Positions 7,586 to 17,284 of a DNA stretch of 64,000 nucleotides are shown here, piece after piece (position 1 is the first letter of the stretch; each line of letters starts with the position of its first letter). The stretch covers positions 129,001-193,000 of the forward strand of contig NZ_UNRE01000009.1 of the NCBI RefSeq assembly GCF_900537085.1. The letters run 5' to 3'. Made by a program: the position numbers and the translations under genes. The notes under the pieces are model-generated. The model ran no database searches. It was not told where the DNA came from and worked only from the letters and a program-made list of their open reading frames with translations. The DNA is from Agarivorans sp. Alg241-V36 (lineage in GTDB: Bacteria; Pseudomonadota; Gammaproteobacteria; Enterobacterales; Celerinatantimonadaceae).

Positions 7586-9352
7586 ATGGCCGACAAAACG
7601 ACCGCACCACCACAGTTTAATGCTAAATACGTCAAACTCGGAACCGTAGTAGTGATGGTGTCGCTGTTTAGCTTGGCGATTTTGGCGATTGTACTTACCG
7701 CACTAGAAAACATCGAAGAAGAAGTAGAGCAAAAGGTTAAAGAGTCTCTTCAAACGGTGCTTCGCGCCACCCAAGAAGCTCACCATATTTGGATTCAACA
7801 TCGGCTTTTAGAGCTGGGCAATACCGCTCAGTCGGAGCGAATAGTAGTCGCTACCGACATTCTCAATAACCCTGCAAGCCCCTCAATAATGCGCTCTAGT
7901 GCTGAAGCTAACATTGAACGTAGTTTCAGCCAAATGATGGAAACCTATCAAGATAAAGCTTATTGGATTAGCGACTCACAAGGGCAGGTGCTTTTCTCAA
8001 ACCAAAGGACTCCCCCCAAGCAAGTTCATCCCTTGTTTGAATTAAAGCGCGACAAAATGGAACAGGTGATTGATGGCGAAAGTATGTTTATTACCGGCTT
8101 GCCGCAACATAACAAACATAGCAATAACATGTATTTCAGCGCGCCTATTATAGACTTAGATCAGCAGGTGCATGGTGTATTGATTGTTAGTGTAAATCAA
8201 CGCGATCATTTCAGTCGCATCACCCAACTAGGTCGAATTTGGAACTCCGGCGAAACCTACGCTTTTGACCGAAACGGCTTAATGCTCTCTGCTAGTCGCT
8301 TTGAGGAGCAACTGCATCGCGTTGGTATACTAGAGCCTGGCCAAGATGCAATTAATAGTTTGTATATTACCGAGCCTAAAGAGAATCTAAGCAATGCTTC
8401 GCAAGCCCTTACCTTGATGGCGCAAAGTGCGATTAAAGGCAATACTGCCTTTAATATTAAAGGCTATCCCGATTATCGCGGCGTCAATGTGGTTGGCGCC
8501 TGGACTTGGCAACCCAGTTATGATTTTGGTTTAACCACCGAAATAGACAAAGCCGAAGCTTTTCAAATTTACTATCGCACCCGCAACATTGTGGTACTGG
8601 GTATCATCAGCTCTTTGCTGGTAGCGGTGAGTTTGTTTTTGCTGCTCTACTTTAGCCAGCGCAATGCCAAACAAGATCTCCGACAAGCAAGGTTGGTATT
8701 GGAAGATAGAGTAAAAGAGCGCACTGCCGATTTAGAAGCTTCACAACAAGAGCTACGCACCGCCTATCGCGAGCTAGAAAAATTGGCCGTTACCGACAGC
8801 CTTACTGGCATACCTAATCGCCGCTGCGCCGATGAGTTTCTTGAGCAAGAATGGCGCCGCGCTCAGCGTGGTGGCTACCCCATTACCATTATGCTTATCG
8901 ACATCGACCACTTTAAACTATACAACGATCACTACGGTCACCCAGCGGGCGACGTGTGTTTAGAGAAGGTTGCAAAAACACTGATCGAGACCGGTATCTG
9001 TAAGCGCCCCGGTGATTTAATTGCCCGTTACGGCGGTGAAGAGTTCATTGCTATTTTAAGTAATAGTGATTTCGATTATGCCGAGTTCTCGGCAAATCGC
9101 TTGGTAAAAGCCATCAACAATGCTGAAATCCCCCATCAATTTAGCTTGGTTGAAAACCAGAAAAACGTCACAATTAGCGTAGGCGTATCGATTGCCGAAA
9201 ACGCCGACATTGGCTTAGCAGAAATCATCGATTTGGCCGATAAAGCCCTTTATTTAAGTAAACAAAACGGTCGTAATACTTTTCGCTTTAAGCTGCCAGA
9301 GGCCGACTCGGCCAAGCCAAATCCCGACTCAAGCGCCAAAGCAAATGGATAA
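7586..9352 (+). CDS. membrane diguanylate cyclase with Cache sensor domain
   Basis: This 588-residue protein makes cyclic-di-GMP. A first membrane span (about 17-41) leads into a periplasmic Cache-like sensor region (about 45-325), then a second span (about 333-355), a short coiled coil, and a GGDEF domain starting near DSLTGIPNRR. The active-site motif is GGEEF at 483-487, and an inhibitory I-site RxxD (RPGD) lies at 474-477, so product inhibition is expected. The tail is Ser/Ala/Asp-rich. It has no obvious operon partner. The signal sensed is unknown; dCache domains often bind amino or organic acids. Confidence 0.9.
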   Translation: MADKTTAPPQFNAKYVKLGTVVVMVSLFSLAILAIVLTALENIEEEVEQKVKESLQTVLRATQEAHHIWIQHRLLELGNTAQSERIVVATDILNNPASPSIMRSSAEANIERSFSQMMETYQDKAYWISDSQGQVLFSNQRTPPKQVHPLFELKRDKMEQVIDGESMFITGLPQHNKHSNNMYFSAPIIDLDQQVHGVLIVSVNQRDHFSRITQLGRIWNSGETYAFDRNGLMLSASRFEEQLHRVGILEPGQDAINSLYITEPKENLSNASQALTLMAQSAIKGNTAFNIKGYPDYRGVNVVGAWTWQPSYDFGLTTEIDKAEAFQIYYRTRNIVVLGIISSLLVAVSLFLLLYFSQRNAKQDLRQARLVLEDRVKERTADLEASQQELRTAYRELEKLAVTDSLTGIPNRRCADEFLEQEWRRAQRGGYPITIMLIDIDHFKLYNDHYGHPAGDVCLEKVAKTLIETGICKRPGDLIARYGGEEFIAILSNSDFDYAEFSANRLVKAINNAEIPHQFSLVENQKNVTISVGVSIAENADIGLAEIIDLADKALYLSKQNGRNTFRFKLPEADSAKPNPDSSAKANG

Positions 9353-9645
9353 GCAACTAAGCAAGATTTATTAAAGACAAATAACACGCCTTAAAGCTTG
9401 TTATCCAAGCTAAGGCCCAATTAATGTTTACCAAGTGGTCAACTAAGACTATTTAACAGCTTGGCCTAACAGCCAATTTGTCCATTTGATTCACTTGTTT
9501 TGGCCTCCATACCAACATTTCTCTGCTAAAAACGGCGCATTCTTCACACTTTTGCTGTAAAATGCGCGCCTCAAACCTAAGTTGTTTATTTTTCGGGCAA
9601 CTTGTACCGCTAGCGCATGTAACTGCTAATGAGGATAAAACCCCA

Positions 9646-11238
9646 ATGGAAAACGCTCGACCGATTCGACGTGCACTGATTAGTGTTTCAGATAAAACAG
9701 GCATTATCGAATTCTCACGATCTTTAGCCCAGCAAGGTGTAGAGATCTTATCTACTGGTGGCACCGCAAAATTACTGGCCGATAACGGCATCGAAGTTAT
9801 TGAAGTTTCTAACTACACTGGCTTCCCAGAAATGATGGATGGACGTGTTAAAACCTTACATCCAAAAGTACACGGTGGCATTTTAGGTCGACGCGGTACC
9901 GATGATGAAGTAATGAACAACCACGGCATTAATGCCATCGATATGGTTGTTGTTAACCTTTATCCTTTCGCAGCAACTGTAGCCAACCCAGATTGTAGCC
10001 TTGAAGATGCTGTAGAAAACATCGACATCGGCGGCCCTACTATGGTGCGCAGCGCGGCCAAAAACCACAAAGACGTAAGCATTGTAGTTAATGCCTCAGA
10101 TTACGACCGCGTACTAGCCGAAATGGCAGCTAACGATAAGTCACTAACGCATGCAACGCGCTTTGATTTAGCCATTGCAGCCTTTGAGCACACTGCGGCT
10201 TACGACGGCATGATCGCTAACTACTTTGGCACCATGGTACCAAGCTACGGCGACAACAAAGAAGGCGACGAAGACAGCAAGTTCCCACGCACCTTCAACA
10301 GCCAGTTTATTAAAAAGCAAGATATGCGCTACGGCGAAAACAGCCACCAAGCTGCCGCTTTTTATGTTGAAAACGATATTGAAGAAGCTTCGGTATCTAC
10401 TGCCACTCAACTTCAAGGTAAAGCCTTGTCGTTTAACAACATCGCTGATACCGATGCTGCACTAGAGTGTGTGAAAGAGTTCGACGAGCCTTGCTGTGTA
10501 ATTGTAAAACACGCTAACCCATGTGGTGTAGCACTAGGCGGCAATATTCAAGAAGCGTACGAGCGCGCTTATAAAACTGACCCAACTTCTGCCTTTGGCG
10601 GCATTATCGCGTTTAACCGCGAGTTAGACGCCGATACTGCTGAAGCCATTGTGTCTCGTCAGTTTGTTGAAGTAATCATTGCACCTAAGATTTCTGAAGC
10701 TGCGGCGCAAATTGTTGCTGCTAAGAAAAACGTACGTTTATTAGAGTGTGGCGAATGGTCAACTAAAACTACCGGTTTGCAGCTTAAGCGTGTAAACGGT
10801 GGTTTATTGGTTCAAGACCGCGACCAAGGCATGGTAAGTCAAGACGAACTAAGCGTAGTAAGCAAGCGCCAGCCAAGTGAAGAAGAGCTACGTGACGCGC
10901 TATTCTGCTGGAAAGTGGCCAAGTACGTTAAGTCTAACGCCATTGTTTACGCTAAAGGCAACATGACCATTGGTGTAGGCGCAGGCCAAATGAGCCGCGT
11001 TTACAGTGCTAAAATTGCCGGTATTAAAGCGGCCGATGAGAAACTAGAAGTTGCGGGCAGCGTTATGGCATCTGATGCCTTCTTCCCATTCCGCGACGGC
11101 ATCGACGCAGCAGCAGAAGCCGGTATCACCTGTGTGATTCAGCCAGGCGGCTCAATGCGCGATGACGAAGTGATTGCCGCAGCCGACGAACATGGCATGG
11201 CCATGGTGTTCACTGGCATGCGCCACTTCTACCACTAA
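9646..11238 (+). CDS. purH: bifunctional AICAR transformylase / IMP cyclohydrolase
   Basis: PurH catalyses the last two steps of IMP synthesis. The 530-residue product (E. coli 529) has the N-terminal cyclohydrolase (MGS-like) domain starting [18 protein letters not shown], with STGGTAKLL and [13 protein letters not shown], and the transformylase domain with [18 protein letters not shown] and [10 protein letters not shown]. The frame extends upstream, but the ATG at 9646 with aatgagga before it gives the normal N-terminus. purD follows after 85 bases that contain a terminator-like hairpin, so purD may receive only part of the purH transcripts. Confidence 0.98.
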   Translation: MENARPIRRALISVSDKTGIIEFSRSLAQQGVEILSTGGTAKLLADNGIEVIEVSNYTGFPEMMDGRVKTLHPKVHGGILGRRGTDDEVMNNHGINAIDMVVVNLYPFAATVANPDCSLEDAVENIDIGGPTMVRSAAKNHKDVSIVVNASDYDRVLAEMAANDKSLTHATRFDLAIAAFEHTAAYDGMIANYFGTMVPSYGDNKEGDEDSKFPRTFNSQFIKKQDMRYGENSHQAAAFYVENDIEEASVSTATQLQGKALSFNNIADTDAALECVKEFDEPCCVIVKHANPCGVALGGNIQEAYERAYKTDPTSAFGGIIAFNRELDADTAEAIVSRQFVEVIIAPKISEAAAQIVAAKKNVRLLECGEWSTKTTGLQLKRVNGGLLVQDRDQGMVSQDELSVVSKRQPSEEELRDALFCWKVAKYVKSNAIVYAKGNMTIGVGAGQMSRVYSAKIAGIKAADEKLEVAGSVMASDAFFPFRDGIDAAAEAGITCVIQPGGSMRDDEVIAAADEHGMAMVFTGMRHFYH

Positions 11239-11245
11239 AAAACCA

Positions 11246-11272
11246 CAGCCAGCCTCGCGCTGGCTGTTTTGT
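11246..11272 (+). terminator. hairpin with T tract between purH and purD
   Basis: CAGCCAG (11246-11252) and CTGGCTG (11260-11266) pair and are followed by TTTT. It could attenuate or process the purH-purD message rather than fully stop it. Confidence 0.7.
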
Positions 11273-11323
11273 ATTTTGGCTTGGTGCGCCAAGCCCCGTT
11301 TACTCAGTATTGGATAGACAAAC

Positions 11324-12613
11324 ATGAACGTACTTGTGATTGGCGGCGGTGGCCGCGAACATGCTCTAGCATGGAAGGCTGCGCAATCTCCTTTAGTTGA
11401 AAAAGTATTTGTTGCCCCAGGTAACGCCGGTTCTGCACTAGAGCCAAAGTTAGAGAATGTAGCGATTGGTGTGGAAGACATTCCAGCGCTACTTAGCTTT
11501 GCTCAGCAAAACCAGGTTGAGTTAACTATTGTTGGCCCAGAAGCGCCATTAGTTATTGGTGTAGTTGACGCATTTAGAGCAGCTGGCCTTAAAATCTTTG
11601 GCCCTACCGAGAAAGCTGCTCAGCTAGAAGGCTCTAAGTCTTTCACTAAAGACTTTTTAGCCCGTCACGATATTCCAACCGGTTACTACCAAACCTTTAC
11701 TGAGGTTGCTCCGGCCATTGCTTACGTAAAAGAACAAGGCGCACCTATTGTGGTTAAAGCCGATGGCTTAGCGGCAGGTAAAGGCGTAATTGTAGCGATG
11801 ACCGAAGCCGAAGCTATTGCCGCCATTGAAGACATGCTTGCCGACAACGCCTTTGGTGAAGCCGGCTCTCGCGTAGTGATTGAAGAGTTCTTAGACGGCG
11901 AAGAAGCCAGCTTCATCGTTATGGTAGATGGCAGCAATGTATTGGCGATGGCCACTAGCCAAGATCACAAACGTGTTGGCGATGGCGACAGCGGCTTAAA
12001 CACTGGCGGCATGGGTGCTTACTCACCTGCTCCAGTAGTAACGCCTGAAATCCACCAGCGCATTATGGACGAAGTGATCATGCCAACGGTTAAAGGCATG
12101 ACCGCAGAAGACAATGAATACACCGGCTTCTTATACGCGGGTTTGATGATTATGGCCGACGGTTCGCCAAAAATCATTGAATACAACTGCCGTTTTGGTG
12201 ACCCAGAAACTCAGCCAATTATGATGCGCATGCAATCAGACATTGTTGAACTGTGTTTAGCTGCGGTTGACCGTAAACTGGATACTAAAACTGCCGAGTT
12301 TGATTCTCGCGCCGCCATGGGTGTGGTACTAGCAGCAGCCGGTTACCCAGGTTCGTACCCGAAAGGCGATGTCATCACTTTGCCTAGCCTAAGCGAAGAA
12401 ACTAGCAGTGCTAAAGTATTCCATGCAGGCACTAGCGATAAAGATGGCAACATTGTAACTAACGGTGGCCGCGTCTTGTGTGCAACAGCACTAGGCAACA
12501 GTGTTACCGAAGCACAAGCAAATGCTTACGAGCTAGTGAAAAAAGTATCGTGGGAAGGCATGTTCCACCGTAACGATATTGGCTACCGCGCAATTGCTCG
12601 CGAGAACAGCTAA
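11324..12613 (+). CDS. purD: phosphoribosylamine-glycine ligase
   Basis: PurD is an ATP-grasp enzyme that joins glycine to 5-phosphoribosylamine in purine synthesis. Length (429) equals that of E. coli. Visible marks are the N-terminal MNVLVIGGGGREHALAWK, IVVKADGLAAGKGV in the ATP-grasp domain, VVIEEFLDGEEASF, and the conserved FGDPETQ near the metal site. It lies downstream of purH, the usual purHD arrangement. Confidence 0.98.
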   Translation: MNVLVIGGGGREHALAWKAAQSPLVEKVFVAPGNAGSALEPKLENVAIGVEDIPALLSFAQQNQVELTIVGPEAPLVIGVVDAFRAAGLKIFGPTEKAAQLEGSKSFTKDFLARHDIPTGYYQTFTEVAPAIAYVKEQGAPIVVKADGLAAGKGVIVAMTEAEAIAAIEDMLADNAFGEAGSRVVIEEFLDGEEASFIVMVDGSNVLAMATSQDHKRVGDGDSGLNTGGMGAYSPAPVVTPEIHQRIMDEVIMPTVKGMTAEDNEYTGFLYAGLMIMADGSPKIIEYNCRFGDPETQPIMMRMQSDIVELCLAAVDRKLDTKTAEFDSRAAMGVVLAAAGYPGSYPKGDVITLPSLSEETSSAKVFHAGTSDKDGNIVTNGGRVLCATALGNSVTEAQANAYELVKKVSWEGMFHRNDIGYRAIARENS

Positions 12614-12647
12614 GTAAGTTAAGCCAAGCACAAGCTGAGCGATATAA

Positions 12648-12684
12648 AAAGCCACTGGAAGTTCACTTCGTAGTGGCTTTTTTT
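12648..12684 (+). terminator. intrinsic terminator after purD
   Basis: AAAGCCACT and AGTGGCTTT form the outer stem, GAAGT and ACTTC an inner stem, and a T tract follows. Confidence 0.9.
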
Positions 12685-12777
12685 GTTTTTAACGATTAGT
12701 GCAGCGAGTTATCTCAAAGCTAGACCATAAGTGCTATTATTCACTATTCAAAATCACTTCTTAAGCTCAGCGGTCTA

Positions 12778-13374
12778 ATGGAACAACATAATTGGCTAGA
12801 AGATTTCTTAGCATTATTGATTGGCACCACGATGGTAGCTTTGGGTGTATTCTTTTTTAAAGAAACCCAATTGCTCACTGGTGGCACAGCCGGTTTAGCG
12901 CTGCTGGCCGCGCAGTTTTTTGGGTTGTCATTTGGCCAACTCTTCTTATTAATTAACCTGCCCTTTTTTATTCTAGGTTTTGCCAAAATGGGCGCAGCCT
13001 TTACCTTTAGAACCATGGCTTGCGTAGTGCTGGTATCGGTATTTACCGACTATATGCACTTAGTCATTGAGCTAGCAGAGCTTAATCGCATCTACGCTGC
13101 GCTAAGTGGTGGCTTTTTAATTGGTACCGGTATGCTGATATTAATTCGCCACAAGGGCAGCCTAGGTGGAGTAAACATTCTGGCGCTGTATTTACAAAAG
13201 CGCTTTAATATTCGCGCTGGCCACGTACAAATGGCATTAGACGTAGTGATAGTAACGGCTTCCTACTTCTTAGTGCCTCTGAGTGTGTTACTGTGGTCAA
13301 TTGTTGGCGCTTTTGCCTTAAACATTGTTATTGCACTCAACCATAAAAGTGGTCGCTATCAAGGGCTGTCTTAA
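12778..13374 (+). CDS. YitT-family membrane protein (short form)
   Basis: A 198-residue membrane protein with five predicted spans and the YitT repeats: LLTGGTAGLALL near the start, GQLFLLINLPFFILGF next, and KGSLGGVNILALYLQKRFNI later. It lacks the C-terminal soluble domain of Bacillus YitT, as many proteobacterial members do. Function is unresolved; a transport role is often assumed. A methyltransferase gene follows after 9 bases, so the two are probably co-transcribed. Confidence 0.82.
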   Translation: MEQHNWLEDFLALLIGTTMVALGVFFFKETQLLTGGTAGLALLAAQFFGLSFGQLFLLINLPFFILGFAKMGAAFTFRTMACVVLVSVFTDYMHLVIELAELNRIYAALSGGFLIGTGMLILIRHKGSLGGVNILALYLQKRFNIRAGHVQMALDVVIVTASYFLVPLSVLLWSIVGAFALNIVIALNHKSGRYQGLS

Positions 13375-13383
13375 TCTTTTACT

Positions 13384-14580
13384 ATGTTTAACCAATCACT
13401 CGAAGCCATTTTTCTCCAGCACGACCAGTTACTCCAAGGCTACCAGCAATACTGGCAATTTAGCCCTTTTCAGCAACACGCTTTACCTTGGGACAACAAG
13501 CCGCTGCTAGCGAACCTTCAAGCCTTGATCCCTCAAGAGATTGAGGCCTTGGAGCAACAACCAGAAGAAGCAGTCTTACATTTTTCAGAGCACTTTCCAG
13601 AGCTAAGTACTTGCTTGGCCGAGTGGCAGCTAGCGCCTAATCATGCCGCTAAAATGAAAACACCATTTTGGCTAACCAACGGCATAAAAGGTCGCAAGGC
13701 CGAGCAAATCCAAGCCTTTAGTGAACAGCTGCAAGGGGAAAACTTAGCGGTGCTAGAATGGTGCGCCGGTAAAGGACACTTGGGCCGCTTAATTAGCTTT
13801 CACCACCAATTGCCAGTTACCAGTTTAGAATGGCAAGCAACCTTGTGTGACAGTGGCGAGCAACAAGCCAAACAGCTTAACTTACCTCAGCAGTTTCATC
13901 ATTGTGATGTATTAGAGCCTCAAGCCCAGCGCTACTTACAAAGCCAACAACATGCTGTTGCCCTGCACGCTTGTGGAGAACTACACCTGCAGCTGCTGCG
14001 CCTAGCGGCCCAACACAAGCCACAAAAGCTAAGCATTTGCCCTTGCTGTTATCACCTTATTAATGACACGCACTACGCCCCCCTGTCTGACATTGCCCAG
14101 CAAACCAAGCTGCGTTTGAGCAAAACAGATTTACGCTTGGCGGTTGCGCAATCGGTTACCTCTGGTCAGCGAGTACAAACCTTACGCCAACGCGAACTTC
14201 ACTGGCGACTTAGCTACCAATGTTTGCGTGAGGAACTCACCCAACACAGCCATTACCAAGCACTTCCTTCCATCGCTAAGCAATGGTTTAGTAAAGACGC
14301 TAAGTTTAAAGACTTTGTTGAGTGGGCCTGCCAACAACATAAAATAACTTCGCCAACCGAGCTTGATGAGCAGCGCTATCTAGAAAAAGGCCAACAGCGC
14401 CACTTGCTAGTAAGGCGTTTAGAATTAGTCCAGCAGCTATTTCGCCCCATCATGGAACGTTGGCTATTGTTAGATAGGTGTTTATTTCTTCAACAACAAG
14501 GCTATCAAGTTGGATTAGTGGAACTTTTTCCCTTTAAAACGAGTCCACGTAATGTATTAATACAGGCACAGCTAGGCTGA
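13384..14580 (+). CDS. SAM-dependent methyltransferase (METTL25-like) with CPCC motif
   Basis: This 398-residue cytoplasmic protein has a methyltransferase core: the SAM motif LEWCAGKGHLGRLISF near residue 120, LHACGELHLQLL as the second strand, and ICPCCYHLIND. The C-A-G-K-G-H-L-G motif and following CPCCYH resemble the METTL25/RRNAD1-type methyltransferases (Methyltransf_32), whose substrates in bacteria are unknown to me. Gln-rich composition is notable. The C-terminal part is helical and ends near ELFPFKTSPRN. Nine bases follow the yitT-like gene. Confidence 0.75.
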   Translation: MFNQSLEAIFLQHDQLLQGYQQYWQFSPFQQHALPWDNKPLLANLQALIPQEIEALEQQPEEAVLHFSEHFPELSTCLAEWQLAPNHAAKMKTPFWLTNGIKGRKAEQIQAFSEQLQGENLAVLEWCAGKGHLGRLISFHHQLPVTSLEWQATLCDSGEQQAKQLNLPQQFHHCDVLEPQAQRYLQSQQHAVALHACGELHLQLLRLAAQHKPQKLSICPCCYHLINDTHYAPLSDIAQQTKLRLSKTDLRLAVAQSVTSGQRVQTLRQRELHWRLSYQCLREELTQHSHYQALPSIAKQWFSKDAKFKDFVEWACQQHKITSPTELDEQRYLEKGQQRHLLVRRLELVQQLFRPIMERWLLLDRCLFLQQQGYQVGLVELFPFKTSPRNVLIQAQLG

Positions 14581-14652
14581 GCTGGTTTACACTTTTAATT
14601 GCTACACTCGCGGCTTTATAAAAATGCCGCTTGTTTAATCTTTGGAGACACT

Positions 14653-16284
14653 ATGTCACGCAGTTTAATTTTGGTTTTGTTATGGTTCTGCTTCAGTGTC
14701 TCTGCAACAGAACAAGCAGACCAATACGAAGAAGCCCCAAGCCCAAAGCGTTCTGACATAGAAGGAACCACAACAGAGAGTAGCGAGCAGCCAGCTGAAG
14801 TGAGCTCCAATGTCACCGAGCCCAATGCAGAAGCTGATTCAGTTGAAGCAGAAGAAGCTGCCAGCGCTAGCCAGCCGCAAGCAGAACCGGCGCTGCCAGA
14901 TCAACCCAAGCCCATCATTCCCATCGTCGCCGGTAATACTGACCAAGCCAATGCCAGCCAAGCCACCGAGGAACCGCCGCAGGAAGAAGTATGGGGGCCA
15001 CTGTCTTTACTCAATACCGAACTTAGCCCAAACAGTAGCGCCACTCTAGACTGGTACTCAGGCCATTTGCCCGGTGGATTTGAAGTCGCCACCCCTGTCA
15101 TCGCTATACACGGCAGCGAGCCCGGTCCAAGAGTCTGCATTACCGCGGCCATTCATGGTGACGAGTTAAATGGCGTTGAGATAGCCCGACGAGTGGTTAA
15201 AGGGCTCAGTCCTGAAAACCTTAAAGGTACGGTGATCTCGGTTCCAGTAGTCAACATCGACGGACTTTGGCGTCAAGATCGCTACATGTCTGACCGCCGC
15301 GACCTAAACCGCGCATTCCCTGGTAGCCCAAACAGCTCAACCGCCTCACGGGTTGCCTATAGCTTGTTTAACAGCATTATTCTCCACTGCGATAGTTTGG
15401 TGGATTTACACTCTGGTTCAATGTTTCGTGAGAACCTCACCCAACTTCGCGCAGACCTCACCATTCCAGAGGTCGCCGATGTAGCCAAGCAGTTTGGCGC
15501 TATTTCGGTGTTACAAAGCATTGCGCCTTCTGGCAGCCTGCGCGGGGCTGCAACTGCAGCAGGTATACCTGCCGTAGTTATGGAAGTAGGCGGCCCCTAT
15601 ACCGTGGATGAGAAACAGGTAGAGACCGGAGTTAAAGCCGTACAAAGTTACCTTAGCTCGGTAAACATGCTGCCACGTTCGTTTTTTTGGTCTTCGCCAC
15701 AGCCGGTCTTTTATGCTTCTCAGTGGTTACGCGCACGCGATGGCGGCATCCTGCTGAATAAAGTCGACTTAGGCACCCGGGTAAATAAAGGCCAGCTATT
15801 GGGGACTATTTCTAATCCAATCACTGATGATGAAGAACAAGTTTTGGCGCCATTCAACGCGGTGGTCTTAGGTCGAGCACAAAACCAAGTGGTCAGTGCT
15901 GGCTTTGCCATATACAACTTGGGAGAGCGTCGCAGCATTGAAGATCTTGAACAGCAAGGTGAGCAAATCAAAAAACAAGTGGCTGCGCAAACTGTTGAGC
16001 AATTGGGCTTAAGCGAAACCAAAGAAGAAGAAACCAACAGCGAGCAAGCAACATCTGATGCAGACCTTGCCCAGCCAAACCAAGTTGAACAACAGACTCC
16101 ATCAACCGAAGAAACTAGCGGTAAATCACTTGAACAAGCTCCAGCAACAAGTAATGAGACGCAACCAAACAGCCAAGCTCAAGACGAGACTCAAGCGCAA
16201 AATACCGAAGCTCCTGCCCAACAGGAATTAATCGAGTTGATTCCGGAAGAACGGATGCCACAACCTGAAGATGAGGATGGTTAA
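14653..16284 (+). CDS. secreted succinylglutamate desuccinylase/aspartoacylase-like protein
   Basis: A 543-residue protein with a signal peptide (MSRSLILVLLWFCFSVSATE), an acidic Glu/Ala/Pro/Gln-rich linker to about residue 115, an M14-type zinc hydrolase domain and a second low-complexity acidic tail from about 440. The zinc ligands are visible: HGDELNG (His and Glu) and DLHSG (His). RDLNRAFPG follows the usual Arg-Asn substrate motif. It probably acts in the periplasm on amidated or acylated small molecules; substrate unknown. Its stop codon overlaps the start of tag by one base (TAATG), so the two are translationally coupled. Confidence 0.8.
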   Translation: MSRSLILVLLWFCFSVSATEQADQYEEAPSPKRSDIEGTTTESSEQPAEVSSNVTEPNAEADSVEAEEAASASQPQAEPALPDQPKPIIPIVAGNTDQANASQATEEPPQEEVWGPLSLLNTELSPNSSATLDWYSGHLPGGFEVATPVIAIHGSEPGPRVCITAAIHGDELNGVEIARRVVKGLSPENLKGTVISVPVVNIDGLWRQDRYMSDRRDLNRAFPGSPNSSTASRVAYSLFNSIILHCDSLVDLHSGSMFRENLTQLRADLTIPEVADVAKQFGAISVLQSIAPSGSLRGAATAAGIPAVVMEVGGPYTVDEKQVETGVKAVQSYLSSVNMLPRSFFWSSPQPVFYASQWLRARDGGILLNKVDLGTRVNKGQLLGTISNPITDDEEQVLAPFNAVVLGRAQNQVVSAGFAIYNLGERRSIEDLEQQGEQIKKQVAAQTVEQLGLSETKEEETNSEQATSDADLAQPNQVEQQTPSTEETSGKSLEQAPATSNETQPNSQAQDETQAQNTEAPAQQELIELIPEERMPQPEDEDG

Positions 16285-16868
16285 TGTCCACTTTGCAACG
16301 TTGCCCTTGGTGCGGAAGCGATCCCTTGTATCAAGATTATCACGACAAGGTGTGGGGTCGTCCTGTTTACGACTCCGTCGAGCTATTTGCCAAGCTTTGC
16401 TTAGATGGTCAACAGGCCGGCCTATCGTGGATAACCATATTGCGAAAGCAGCAAAGCTACTATCAAGCTTATGCTCAGTTCCAACCAGAAAAAATTGCCT
16501 TGTTTACAGAGCAAGATTGTCAGCGCTTAATGGAAAACACAGGGATCGTTCGCAATAAACTTAAGATCAACTCCATCGTGAAAAATGCCAAAGCCTATTT
16601 GGCCATTGAGGCTAACGGCCAAGCTTTTAAGGATTACATCTGGCAGTTTGTAGGCGGTAAAACCATTGTAAACAGCTACGCGAGTTTGCAAGAGATCCCA
16701 ACTGAAAGCCCAGAGTCACAAGCCATGTCGAAAGCCTTAAAGAAAGCTGGTTTTAGTTTTGTTGGCCCCACTATTTGTTATGCATTTATGCAAGCGGTAG
16801 GTATGGTGAACGATCACATCACTGGCTGTCATGTGTATCAAGAGACGGTAGCGCTAGCAAGAGTGTAA
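16284..16868 (+). CDS. tag: DNA-3-methyladenine glycosylase I
   Basis: Tag removes 3-methyladenine from alkylated DNA. The 194-residue product carries the zinc-binding N-terminus LQRCPWCGSDPLYQDYHD, with conserved W and the catalytic-pocket segment LDGQQAGLSWITILRKQQSY, and the C-terminal GFSFVGPTICYAFMQAVGMV with the distal zinc ligands His and Cys (NDHITGCHVY). It is fused in an operon to the aspartoacylase-like gene through a one-base stop/start overlap. Confidence 0.97.
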   Translation: MSTLQRCPWCGSDPLYQDYHDKVWGRPVYDSVELFAKLCLDGQQAGLSWITILRKQQSYYQAYAQFQPEKIALFTEQDCQRLMENTGIVRNKLKINSIVKNAKAYLAIEANGQAFKDYIWQFVGGKTIVNSYASLQEIPTESPESQAMSKALKKAGFSFVGPTICYAFMQAVGMVNDHITGCHVYQETVALARV

Positions 16869-17054
16869 TAACCAGAACAGCAGACAGCGTTAAACGCGTA
16901 ACTCTTCACTGAGTTGCGATTATCGGTGTAGTGTAGTTGGAGTGTGTACTTGAGATATTTGCTTCCTCGGTGATATTGAGGAGAGCCGGTTCGCCTGATC
17001 GGCGATTACATCATTGTTACTGTGAATCTTTACTTATTTAACTGCTTTCTGAGA

Positions 17055-17141
17055 TTAACGGCTTAGTTCAGCAATGCGTTGTTCTTCAGTTTTTTTGTTT
17101 TGTAGGTAACTTAGTGCAACCCAACCCATAAAATCCATCAT
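17055..17141 (-). CDS. micro-ORF 3 of tandem paralogous small-protein array
   Basis: The 28-residue product begins MMDFMGWVALSYLQ and ends KKTEEQ, RIAELSR. The pattern is the same as its two neighbours: hydrophobic N-terminal half with Gly at position 6 and Ala-Leu at 9-10, charged C-terminal half with TEEQ and Ser-Arg at the end. A gagaga-type ribosome site precedes the ATG. Promoted in series with the two others on the minus strand. I recognise no family; the hydrophobic half may touch membrane or another protein. Confidence 0.6.
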   Translation of the reverse strand: MMDFMGWVALSYLQNKKTEEQRIAELSR

Positions 17142-17169
17142 AATAATTCTCTCTCTATTAGTGTTTAGT

Positions 17170-17256
17170 TTAACGGCTACGTTCTTGAAGTTTTTGTTCT
17201 TCAGTTTTGTTGTAACCAAAGTAGTTAAGGGCTACTAATCCAAATAAATCGTACAT
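17170..17256 (-). CDS. micro-ORF 2 of tandem paralogous small-protein array
   Basis: A 28-residue product starting MYDLFGLVALNYFGYN and ending KTEEQ, KLQERSR. It aligns without gaps with micro-ORF 3 (same length; shared D at 3, G at 6, VAL at 8-10, Y at 12, K at 17, TEEQ at 18-21 and SR at the end). An aggaac ribosome site precedes the ATG. The middle unit of the array, about 28 bases from ORF 1 and 28 from ORF 3. Confidence 0.65.
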   Translation of the reverse strand: MYDLFGLVALNYFGYNKTEEQKLQERSR

Positions 17257-17284
17257 AATCTTGTTCCTATTGTTAGTTTTTAAA

